This document shows, one piece after another, positions 6,849 through 12,553 of a stretch of 12,553 nt of DNA (within the stretch, counting starts at the first letter, position 1; every line of letters starts with the position of its first letter). This DNA comes from an uncultured Clostridia bacterium (GTDB lineage: Bacteria > Bacillota > Clostridia > UBA1381): positions 1 through 12,553 of the forward strand of contig CALXSX010000034.1 of assembly GCA_944391265.1 (NCBI GenBank). The letters are read 5' to 3'. The position numbers were made by a program, and so were the translations under genes. The notes beneath the pieces were generated by a model. The model was not told where the DNA came from. It did no database searches and saw only the letters and a list, made by a program, of their open reading frames with translations.

Positions 6849-6861
6849 CGAAAAAAACGTC

Positions 6862-7581
6862 TCAGCTCATTTTTGCGATCTCCTTCCTGAGCCTGCCTAT
6901 AATTCGTTTTTCAAGACGAGATATGTAAGACTGCGATATTCCGAGCAGATCTGCCACCTCCTTTTGAGTTTTCTCGCCTGCCGCGCCAAGCCCGAACCTA
7001 AGCTGCATTATTCTCTGTTCACGCGGCGGCAGCTTGTCAAGCGCCGTCATAAGCAGGCTCTTTTCCACCTCCGCCTCAATGTTTCTGTACACGCTGTCGT
7101 CATCGGTGCCGAGTATGTCGGAAAGCAAAAGCTCGTTTCCGTCCCAGTCCACATTGAGCGGCTCGTCTATAGACACCTCCGTTTTTGAATTGGAATTTTT
7201 ACGAAGATACATCAGTATCTCGTTTTCTATGCACCGTGACGCGTATGTCGCAAGCTTTATGTTCTTTTGCGCGTCAAACGTATTTATCGCCTTGATAAGG
7301 CCGATAGTACCTATAGATATAAGGTCCTCAACATAAATGCCGGTGTTCTCAAACTTCCTCGCAATATATACTACAAGCCTCAGATTTCTTTCAATAAGAA
7401 GCTGCCGTACATTTTCATCGCCGCCGGCGAGCCGCAAAAGCGCCTCCGCCTCCTCCTCCTTTTCAAGCGGCGGCGGAAGTATGTCGCTTCCGCCTATGTA
7501 ATATATCTCGTCGGGACAGTTATCAAAGCTGCCGTACAGATATAAAAAGCCCGCTTTGAGCTTACTGATAAACTTTAACAT
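6862..7581 (-). CDS. sigE: Pro-sigma-E, early mother-cell sigma factor
   Basis: Sigma-70 family factor made as an inactive membrane-associated precursor and activated in the mother cell by SpoIIGA. The 239-residue sequence follows Bacillus SigE closely: RNLRLVVYIARKFENTG, EDLISIGTIGLIKA and LATYASRCIENEILMYLR in region 2, PLNVDWDGNELLLSDILGTD in the linker and EVADLLGISQSYISRLEKR in region 4. The pro-region is visible: a basic, hydrophobic N-terminus, then DEIYYIGG with the two Tyr at residues 27-28, the register where the Bacillus precursor is cut. That register supports ATG 7581, which has AAGGAG 8 nt upstream; TTG 7587 is only 2 nt from that site. It overlaps the end of spoIIGA by 20 bp, so the two are translationally coupled. 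Confidence 0.97.
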   Translation of the reverse strand: MLKFISKLKAGFLYLYGSFDNCPDEIYYIGGSDILPPPLEKEEEAEALLRLAGGDENVRQLLIERNLRLVVYIARKFENTGIYVEDLISIGTIGLIKAINTFDAQKNIKLATYASRCIENEILMYLRKNSNSKTEVSIDEPLNVDWDGNELLLSDILGTDDDSVYRNIEAEVEKSLLMTALDKLPPREQRIMQLRFGLGAAGEKTQKEVADLLGISQSYISRLEKRIIGRLRKEIAKMS

Positions 7582-8365
7582 TGCCAATGCTCCTTCTTTT
7601 TAATATATCTCTGCCGAGCAGCACGCGAAACCGCCCCTTGTCTGACAGCGGCCTATCTACGAAAAGCGCGTACACGCCGGATAGTCTCCTGTTTTCATCG
7701 GGAAAGTACAGCTCGTCAAGCAAAAAAATATCGGCTTTTGCGCCGCGGTCGCTGACCGTCTTGTAGCAAAGGCTCCCGGACGGCTCGCCGAGCTGTGAAA
7801 AAAGCGAGCTTTCCGCTACTATCACCGGTGCGCCGCCATCGGCGCGCAGACTGTTTCCCGTGTCGAGCATGGCGTACGTCTCCGCCGCCTCGCCAAGCTT
7901 ATACAAGACAACGCGGAAAATTTTTTTCTCCCTGCTCACCGCATAGAGCACTGCCTTTGCCAAAGCGTAAACAGCAGCAAGCGCAGTGTAGAACGGCACG
8001 TCCTCCGCTGTAATAAATTCCCTGCCGTCTATAACGGCAGCCGAAAGCGACGCTCTGGGTATAAGCGTCAGAAGCAGAGCGGATATGACAAGGCTTGAGC
8101 AGATTGTGAACGCTGTGCGCCGCAAAAACTCAGCTATACCGCATCTGCCGTAAAAAAGCCGCACTGCCGCCGCGTAAACCGGCACAAAAACAAGCCTTAT
8201 GCCGCTGAAAACGACTGAAAGCGCACCGACGGCTGCAAGCAAAAACGAAAACAGCGCTTTTTTTCTGACGCTGACGCTGATAAAAAGGAGCCCGGAGGAT
8301 ATGTTAAGGCATATGTAATTAAGTACAAATCCGCAAAGCACCGCCGAATCGATGTAAAAATCCAT
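7562..8365 (-). CDS. spoIIGA: SpoIIGA, membrane aspartic protease that processes pro-sigma-E
   Basis: A 267-residue membrane protein of the SpoIIGA family (peptidase U4). The N-terminal half has about five hydrophobic segments (roughly residues 7-31, 37-55, 57-72, 84-102 and 124-144). The C-terminal half is the cytoplasmic protease domain, with the aspartic protease motif LDTGNSL at 167-173 (catalytic Asp168) and the late conserved stretch VLLGRDIL. In Bacillus it cuts the pro-region of sigma-E after the SpoIIR signal from the forespore. It is somewhat shorter than the Bacillus protein (309 residues), but no motif is missing. Start: ATG 8365, 7 nt after AAAGGGG; the adjacent ATG 8368 and an upstream ATG at 8395 are in frame but worse placed. 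It lies directly before sigE with overlap, the classical arrangement, behind a Spo0A-type promoter. Confidence 0.95.
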   Translation of the reverse strand: MDFYIDSAVLCGFVLNYICLNISSGLLFISVSVRKKALFSFLLAAVGALSVVFSGIRLVFVPVYAAAVRLFYGRCGIAEFLRRTAFTICSSLVISALLLTLIPRASLSAAVIDGREFITAEDVPFYTALAAVYALAKAVLYAVSREKKIFRVVLYKLGEAAETYAMLDTGNSLRADGGAPVIVAESSLFSQLGEPSGSLCYKTVSDRGAKADIFLLDELYFPDENRRLSGVYALFVDRPLSDKGRFRVLLGRDILKRRSIGNVKVYQ

Positions 8366-8386
8366 CATTTCACCCCTTTTAGTACA

Positions 8387-8419
8387 ATTATACATCAGAA
8401 CGCGCGAAAAAGCTGTCGG
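8387..8419 (-). promoter_or_regulatory. spoIIG-like promoter with long spacer
   Basis: On the minus strand a perfect TATAAT (8392-8387) lies 21 nt after CCGACA (8419-8414), a four-of-six match to TTGACA. Nothing like a -35 occurs at the normal 17 nt. The Bacillus spoIIG promoter is known for a 22-bp spacer that Spo0A-P helps polymerase to overcome, so the arrangement here looks equivalent. Transcription would start near 8380, only about 15 nt before ATG 8365 and just enough for the ribosome-binding site. Confidence 0.6.
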
Positions 8420-8433
8420 ACGGCGCTGTCGAT
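8414..8433 (+). promoter_or_regulatory. Two Spo0A-box-like sites upstream of spoIIGA
   Basis: TGTCGGA (8414-8420) and TGTCGAT (8427-8433) each match the Spo0A box TGTCGAA at six of seven positions, in the same orientation, 13 bp apart. The first overlaps the -35-like CCGACA of the spoIIGA promoter. A weaker TGTCTGT follows at 8435-8441. Position and orientation are as expected for direct activation of the spoIIG operon by Spo0A-P. Confidence 0.6.
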
Positions 8434-8442
8434 TTGTCTGTT

Positions 8443-8492
8443 ATTTGCGATACGGTTCGGCAAATTCAGCCGCAAACCGCCGATTTGCGATA
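8443..8492. repeat. Cluster of TTTGCG repeats in the divergent intergenic region
   Basis: ATTTGCGATA occurs twice as a perfect direct repeat, at 8443-8452 and 8483-8492, 40 bp start to start. Between them lie GCAAA (8460-8464) and CGCAAA (8471-8476), inverted relative to the repeats. TTATTTGC at 8441-8448 recurs at 8537-8544. The cluster fills part of the 318-bp gap between spoIIGA and the plus-strand gene at 8684, which otherwise holds only the two promoters. It may be an operator for a regulator of either direction. Confidence 0.4.
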
Positions 8493-8593
8493 AAATTAAC
8501 GCGGTGTTTTGTAAGGCTGTGCGGATTTTTGTCGTTATTATTTGCATGAAAAGAAAATTTTATGTTTTTGTTAATGATTTGTTTATAAATGTA

Positions 8594-8602
8594 TGATATA
8601 AT
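8594..8602 (+). promoter_or_regulatory. Extended -10 promoter for the exported-protein gene
   Basis: TGA followed directly by TATAAT (8597-8602) is a perfect extended -10 element (TGnTATAAT). No good -35 is seen at 16-18 nt, which such promoters tolerate. Transcription would start near 8609, giving a leader of about 75 nt to ATG 8684. It probably drives the plus-strand cluster, at least its first gene. Confidence 0.55.
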
Positions 8603-8683
8603 CTTTATAAACGGGTGATATGATAAAATTGTACAGAAGACATCAGGGACGTCCGAATACAATTACAGAAAGGATTTGTTAAA

Positions 8684-9640
8684 ATGAAAAAATCAAAAAA
8701 AAGAGCTCTCATATCACTGATACTGGGAGGAGCTGTATTTTGCTCAGCGGCTGTTGCAACGCTGGCAAACTCAAACGGATACGGGATATACAAGAATGCG
8801 CTTAAGAACCTGCTTATGTCAAGGAACCACACGATGGTAATTAAGGCGTATGACTACTTTGACGGTGAAAAGAAAAACGAGGTCGTGACCACCGAAAAGG
8901 TAAACCTTGACGGCGATGCGAAGCTGCACAGGGTAGAAAATACAGATGATATGACGTATGAGGAATATTTCCAGGACGGCCACTCAATTACAAAGCATAC
9001 GTGGAAGGGAGCTAACTCCGAAAAATACGAGGAGGATCCGTACCTGATTGATGACTACATTTCAGACCAGACGCCGCAGACTATGGCAAGCAGATTTACA
9101 GGAACGGCGTACTATGACGACAAGACCTCGGAAAAGTTCGTGAGGTTTATGGAGATAGCGGCGGACCTAGTCACAGGCGACCTGAAAAACAACTTCATTT
9201 ACGAAGGTGAGCAGGATAACATTCACACGTATTCAATCACGCTTGACAGCTTCCAGATTCCGGAAATAATCAGCTCGGGGATAGACCTTATAACATCGCT
9301 GAACAATTCAAGCTACGACGTTGAAGACCTGAAAGAAAGGGTGGAATACAATTACACCGGATACCTTTACCAGGACATAGTTATCGACAATCTGTCAGCT
9401 GTTGTAAAGGTCGATGATGACGGCAATATCCGCGACAACAACGTGACAATCAATGTCTCCGGAAACGACTGGGACGGAAACGCCCATACATGGGAGCTTC
9501 ATTTAGACCTCTCCTGCTGCGATTACGGCACGACGCAGGTTGACCGGCTCGACACTGAATCGCTCGGAGATGAAGTTCAGAAAATGTCTGAATACTATAA
9601 AAGAACGAGCGTGGAGGAAACAGAAGAAGCAATAGATTGA
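8684..9640 (+). CDS. Exported protein of unknown family
   Basis: I do not recognise this 318-residue protein. It begins with a basic patch and a hydrophobic stretch (about residues 7-28, ALISLILGGAVF onwards), a signal peptide or an N-terminal anchor; a cut after TLA at residue 28 is possible. The Cys in that stretch is not in a lipobox. The rest is hydrophilic and acidic, with alternating short strands and helices, many Tyr and Asp, and the paired Cys of LSCCDYG near residue 277. The segment after the signal (YGIYKNALKNLLMSRNHTM) looks like the start of a globular extracellular domain, perhaps of the general LolA or lipoprotein-carrier shape, but that is only an impression. Start: ATG 8684 with AAAGGA 9 nt upstream. 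It is first in the plus-strand block, 59 bp before the ABC ATPase, with a hairpin between them, so a role with that transporter and its two-component system is likely but unproven. Confidence 0.85.
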   Translation: MKKSKKRALISLILGGAVFCSAAVATLANSNGYGIYKNALKNLLMSRNHTMVIKAYDYFDGEKKNEVVTTEKVNLDGDAKLHRVENTDDMTYEEYFQDGHSITKHTWKGANSEKYEEDPYLIDDYISDQTPQTMASRFTGTAYYDDKTSEKFVRFMEIAADLVTGDLKNNFIYEGEQDNIHTYSITLDSFQIPEIISSGIDLITSLNNSSYDVEDLKERVEYNYTGYLYQDIVIDNLSAVVKVDDDGNIRDNNVTINVSGNDWDGNAHTWELHLDLSCCDYGTTQVDRLDTESLGDEVQKMSEYYKRTSVEETEEAID

Positions 9641-9651
9641 TGAATTTGGGC

Positions 9652-9672
9652 GGAGCGGAATTTTTCCGCTCC
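9652..9672. other. Perfect hairpin between the exported-protein gene and the ABC ATPase gene
   Basis: GGAGCGGAA (9652-9660) and TTCCGCTCC (9664-9672) form a perfect 9-bp stem with a 3-nt loop. It lies 11 nt after the stop of the exported-protein gene and 27 nt before ATG 9700. No T run follows on the plus strand (TGCCATATTTAT), so full termination is doubtful. It may be an mRNA stabiliser, or a partial terminator that lowers transporter expression relative to the first gene. Confidence 0.55.
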
Positions 9673-9699
9673 TGCCATATTTATACGAGGTGTGATTTT

Positions 9700-10431
9700 A
9701 TGACAGTTATTAAGGCTGACAAGCTATGCAAGCTTTACAAAAACGGGCGCGGAATAAGCGATATTTCCTTTGAAGTTGAGGAAGGAGACATTGTCGGGCT
9801 TCTCGGTCCGAACGGTTCGGGGAAAACGACCACCATGAAAATAATAGTCGGGCTTTGCAAGCCTCAGAGCGGCAGCCTGTTTATTTTCGGAAAGCAGGCC
9901 GACGAAAACATTCACCGCCTGCTTAAGGATATAGGTGTTCTTATAGAAGCGCCTGCCGTTTTTACCGACATGACCGCTGAGCAGAATATGAAGATGGCGG
10001 CGCGCTACTATGACGGAGTGGACGCGGGCAGGATAGACGCTGTGCTTGACGCCGTTCATCTTCTTTCATATAAAAAGGAAAAGGCGGGCAAATTCTCGCT
10101 CGGCATGAAGCAGCGGCTGGGGCTTGCGCTCGCCCTGCTTTCAAACCCGAAGCTTCTCGTTTTAGACGAGCCGACAAACGGGCTCGATATTGAGGGCATG
10201 GTGGAAATACGCGAGATAATCCATTCGCTTAACAAAAAATACGGGACTACGTTCCTCATAGCAAGCCACCTTGCGGCGGAGGTGGAAAAAACGTGTACCA
10301 AGGTCGCCGTTATGGACGAGGGCAAACTTATATCGAGCACGACAATGGACAAGGCTCTTGAGCTGAGCCCCACGCTTGAGGATTATTTTCTGCGCAGTGT
10401 GCGCAGCGTGAGGAAGGATACCCTCCTTTAG
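9700..10431 (+). CDS. ABC transporter ATP-binding protein (BcrA-like)
   Basis: The cytoplasmic ATPase of an ABC exporter or immunity-type transporter, 243 residues. Motifs in order: Walker A GPNGSGKTT (36-44), Glu83 in IEAPA at the Q-loop position as in the BcrA/lantibiotic-immunity group, signature FSLGMKQRL (132-140), Walker B LLVLDEPTNGLD (152-163, catalytic Glu157) and H-loop IASH (His190). All catalytic residues are present. Start: ATG 9700 follows GAGGTG; a longer frame back to 9637 would overlap the previous stop and run through the hairpin. The permease begins shortly after the stop. Together with the downstream kinase and regulator this resembles peptide-antibiotic sensing and resistance loci, but the substrate cannot be read from the sequence. 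Confidence 0.93.
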   Translation: MTVIKADKLCKLYKNGRGISDISFEVEEGDIVGLLGPNGSGKTTTMKIIVGLCKPQSGSLFIFGKQADENIHRLLKDIGVLIEAPAVFTDMTAEQNMKMAARYYDGVDAGRIDAVLDAVHLLSYKKEKAGKFSLGMKQRLGLALALLSNPKLLVLDEPTNGLDIEGMVEIREIIHSLNKKYGTTFLIASHLAAEVEKTCTKVAVMDEGKLISSTTMDKALELSPTLEDYFLRSVRSVRKDTLL

Positions 10432-10465
10432 ACGAAAAATTTATATGGAAAGGCTTGTGGCTATT

Positions 10466-11200
10466 ATGACAGCAACTTACAAAAATGAAATTTCAAAGCT
10501 CCTGAGCAGAAAAAAATATCTTGTTCTGCTTATAATTTCCGTAGTCATATGCGTGGGCAGGCTCGGAATAAACCAGATAATAACGCGGCTGAGCGGACAG
10601 ATTATTACACCGACCAACACGACTATGGAGGTGTTCCCGTTTTTTGCCGAGGTGCTCGTGCCTCTTGTGGTATTCATGGCGGTAACCGACCTCGTGGCAA
10701 CGGAGTTCAGCGACCTTACGATAAAAGCCTCGCTTATGAGACCGGTAAGCCGCATGAGCCTTATGACTTCAAAGATTCTTGCCGCATTTACAGCAGGCGC
10801 CGCATTTTATATGTTCATCTACATAACCTGCACCCTTCTGCTGGCCGTCTTCGGTGAGATAAGCGCGGTGTACGTGATGAACTCGTTTCTTGCATACGTT
10901 ATTGACCTTGTTCCCCTGCTCGTGCTCGTGCTTATGGCGAACACGGTTAACATGATTTTTAAAACGCCGACGCTGTGCGTGTTCATGACGCTTGTCATAT
11001 ACGCCGTTTTCAAGTACGTTAACTATTTCATGCCGGCGCTCAATAACATGGTTTTCACCTCGTATATGCAGTGGCACAAGCTCTGGATAGGCGCCGCTAT
11101 CCCGGCAGGCGCGCTCATAACAAAAACAGGAATAATCGCCGGAAGTGCGATAATTTTATTCTCAGCCGGGTATATATTATTTGAAAAACGTGAATTTTAA
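10466..11200 (+). CDS. ABC-2 type permease, partner of the preceding ATPase
   Basis: A 244-residue integral membrane protein with about six hydrophobic segments: near residues 20-36, 63-82, 108-132, 139-162, 169-190 and 217-238. A short basic N-terminus (YKNEISKLLSRKKY) precedes the first. This is the ABC-2 layout of BcrB or lantibiotic-immunity permeases, in which one gene supplies a half-transporter that dimerises. The conserved-looking cytoplasmic stretch after the second segment (TEFSDLTIKASLMRPVSR) is typical of the contact with the ATPase. ATG 10445 in the same frame would add seven residues but has no ribosome-binding site; ATG 10466 has GGAAAGG 12 nt upstream, the same long spacing as the kinase gene. 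Start choice is uncertain. It lies 34 nt after the ATPase and 28 nt before the kinase, so the three are almost certainly one operon. Confidence 0.88.
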   Translation: MTATYKNEISKLLSRKKYLVLLIISVVICVGRLGINQIITRLSGQIITPTNTTMEVFPFFAEVLVPLVVFMAVTDLVATEFSDLTIKASLMRPVSRMSLMTSKILAAFTAGAAFYMFIYITCTLLLAVFGEISAVYVMNSFLAYVIDLVPLLVLVLMANTVNMIFKTPTLCVFMTLVIYAVFKYVNYFMPALNNMVFTSYMQWHKLWIGAAIPAGALITKTGIIAGSAIILFSAGYILFEKREF

Positions 11201-11228
11201 ATTTTGTACCGAAAGGCTTTGATGAAAT

Positions 11229-12374
11229 ATGTCGCTTAAACGCAGGTTAGCTGTATCAAACTTTATCATGCTGCTTGTACCGGTAATCATAATAAGCATT
11301 GCGGCGGCAATGCTTTTTGTGCTTTTTTTTACCGATTTGTTCGTGCCGCTGTTTTCGAGCAGGCTGCAAACGCCGGCCGAGCTCATCGAGGGCTCGGCGC
11401 AGGTGACGAGGAATCCGCAGGCGGTGAAAATATTAGGGTTTTGGGCGCTGTTCAGCATTGCCGTAATATGCGTTACCAACTCGGTCATAACGTACAGGCT
11501 GTCAAAATCAATACTTGCGCCCATCTCCGAGCTGAAGCTCGCGGCAAGGCGCATAGAAAGCGGGGATCTCGACTTCGATATTCTGTCCAGCCGGTATACG
11601 GAAATAGAGGAGCTGTGCCGCGCCGTGGATATGATGCGGATGCATCTCAGGCAAAGCCGGCTGCGCGAGGAGCGGCTTGAGTCTGAAAAAAACATAATGC
11701 TCGCGCATCTTTCGCACGACCTGAAAACACCTATAACATCTATAAAGGGCTACGCTCAGGGGATTATCGACAACGTGGCGTCGACGCCGGAGAAGCGGAC
11801 GGCATATGCGAAAACGATTCTTGCAAAGGCGTGCACTCTTGAGGAGCTCGCCGGAAACATAAGCGAGTACAGCTCGCTCGACCTTTCCGCGTCATCGATG
11901 AAGATGAAAAACGGTGATTTCAGCGATTTTATCGCCGAGATATGCACCGATTACAGGCAGGAGTTTGAAGAGTACGGAATAACGCTTACTCTCGACGGGC
12001 TCGGAAGACCGTTTATTATTACAGCCGACTTTGAAAAGCTTTTCCGCGTTTTCTCTAATCTTTTTGAAAACTCCATAAAATACAGACGAAGCGACAGCCG
12101 GCAGGTTACGGTGTCCGTTTTCGAAAAGGACGGCGGCGTGTACACCGCGGTGGCTGATGACGGCATAGGCGTGCCGCCTGAGCTTTCGGAGCGCGTGTTC
12201 GACAACTTTTTCAGAGCCGACGCGGCGCGGACAAGCGCTAAAGGAAGCGGGCTGGGGCTTGCCATAGCGAGAAAGATAACGGAAAGCCACGGCGGAAAAA
12301 TCTGGCTTAAGCCGAACGAATCGGGAGGCACGACGGCTATGGTGTATCTGCCTGCCGCCGGCAAACAGCAATAA
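11229..12374 (+). CDS. Sensor histidine kinase with HAMP domain
   Basis: Membrane histidine kinase of 381 residues. Two transmembrane segments (about 12-36 and 68-88) flank a short extracytoplasmic loop of some 30 residues, so there is no sizeable ligand-binding domain. A HAMP domain (about 90-142), HisKA with the phospho-acceptor in HLSHDLKTP (His163) and an HATPase_c domain follow. The ATPase domain shows the N box NLFENSIKY (277-285), G1 DDGIGV (310-315), F box FFRAD (327-331) and G2 KGSGLGLAIAR (338-348). It should phosphorylate the response regulator that begins 20 nt downstream. The small external loop and the linked ABC genes suggest it senses a membrane event or the transporter state rather than a soluble ligand; that is inference. 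ATG 11229 lies 12 nt from GAAAGG. Confidence 0.95.
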   Translation: MSLKRRLAVSNFIMLLVPVIIISIAAAMLFVLFFTDLFVPLFSSRLQTPAELIEGSAQVTRNPQAVKILGFWALFSIAVICVTNSVITYRLSKSILAPISELKLAARRIESGDLDFDILSSRYTEIEELCRAVDMMRMHLRQSRLREERLESEKNIMLAHLSHDLKTPITSIKGYAQGIIDNVASTPEKRTAYAKTILAKACTLEELAGNISEYSSLDLSASSMKMKNGDFSDFIAEICTDYRQEFEEYGITLTLDGLGRPFIITADFEKLFRVFSNLFENSIKYRRSDSRQVTVSVFEKDGGVYTAVADDGIGVPPELSERVFDNFFRADAARTSAKGSGLGLAIARKITESHGGKIWLKPNESGGTTAMVYLPAAGKQQ

Positions 12375-12394
12375 GATGAAAGGATTTTGCGCAT

Positions 12395-12553
12395 ATGAAA
12401 AAAATACTTATAATAGAAGACGACCGCGCCATATCGGAGCTTGTCCGCGACTACCTTGAGCTGAGCGGATTTTCATGCGATCTGGCAGAGCGGGGCACAA
12501 AGGGGCTTGAGCTGGCGCTTTCGGAAGATTACGACCTGATACTTTTGGACATA
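12395..12553 (+). CDS. Response regulator receiver domain (partial, probably OmpR family)
   Basis: The first 53 codons run to the window edge. They form the start of a receiver domain: KKILIIEDD (acidic pocket Asp9 and Asp10), an amphipathic helix, then DLILLDI with the phospho-acceptor Asp52. ATG 12395 has AAAGGA 10 nt upstream. The position right after the histidine kinase identifies it as the cognate partner. The output domain lies outside the window; an OmpR-type winged helix is usual for such loci but cannot be seen. Confidence 0.92.
   Translation, partial: MKKILIIEDDRAISELVRDYLELSGFSCDLAERGTKGLELALSEDYDLILLDI

Noticed and set aside
8441..8662. Minus-strand open frame across the spoIIGA/8684 divergent region
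   Set aside because: It overlaps the promoters and repeats, lacks a ribosome-binding site and has low-complexity content.
11892..12394. Two minus-strand open frames of about 150 codons opposite the histidine kinase
   Set aside because: They are antisense shadows of the kinase ATPase domain, which carries all its motifs on the plus strand.

Overview
The window looks like chromosomal DNA of an endospore-forming member of the Clostridia, probably an anaerobic gut-type lineage related to Oscillospirales; the taxon is inferred from gene content and style, not proven. The main evidence is an intact spoIIGA-sigE-sigG sporulation cluster, a class III fructose-1,6-bisphosphatase and a Cthe_2159-type beta-helix carbohydrate-binding protein. 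I see no phage, transposase, CRISPR array, tRNA or rRNA.

Layout. Positions 1-63 (+) hold the last 20 codons of a gene whose end matches dUTPase motif 5. It converges on a long minus-strand block, read right to left: spoIIGA (8365-7562), sigE (7581-6862), sigG (6599-5829), a PucR/CdaR-type regulator broken by one in-frame TAA (5728-4643), an S41 C-terminal processing protease (4532-3333), fbp class III (3318-1405) and a secreted carbohydrate-binding protein (1348-83). At about 8.4-8.68 kb transcription diverges. A plus-strand cluster follows: an unrecognised exported protein (8684-9640), an ABC ATPase (9700-10431), an ABC-2 type permease (10466-11200), a HAMP histidine kinase (11229-12374) and the start of an OmpR-type response regulator (12395 to the window edge).

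How it works together. SpoIIGA is the membrane aspartic protease that activates pro-sigma-E in the mother cell, and sigma-G is the late forespore sigma factor. The upstream region of spoIIGA carries a TATAAT box 21 bp from a CCGACA box that lies within Spo0A-box-like sequences, an unusual architecture that resembles the spoIIG promoter of Bacillus. sigG has a good sigma-F-type promoter match just after sigE, followed by a leader of roughly 210 nt. The regulator has its own sigma-A-type promoter and a G:U-compatible terminator. ctp, fbp and the carbohydrate-binding gene look like an operon. The plus-strand block resembles a peptide-antibiotic or envelope-stress transporter plus two-component module, headed by an exported protein of unknown family.

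Points most worth a second look: the single nonsense codon in the PucR-type gene, the two sporulation promoters, the terminator-like hairpin inside the 3' end of the carbohydrate-binding gene, the 80-bp palindromic element at 4551-4630, and the exported protein linked to the ABC/two-component genes.
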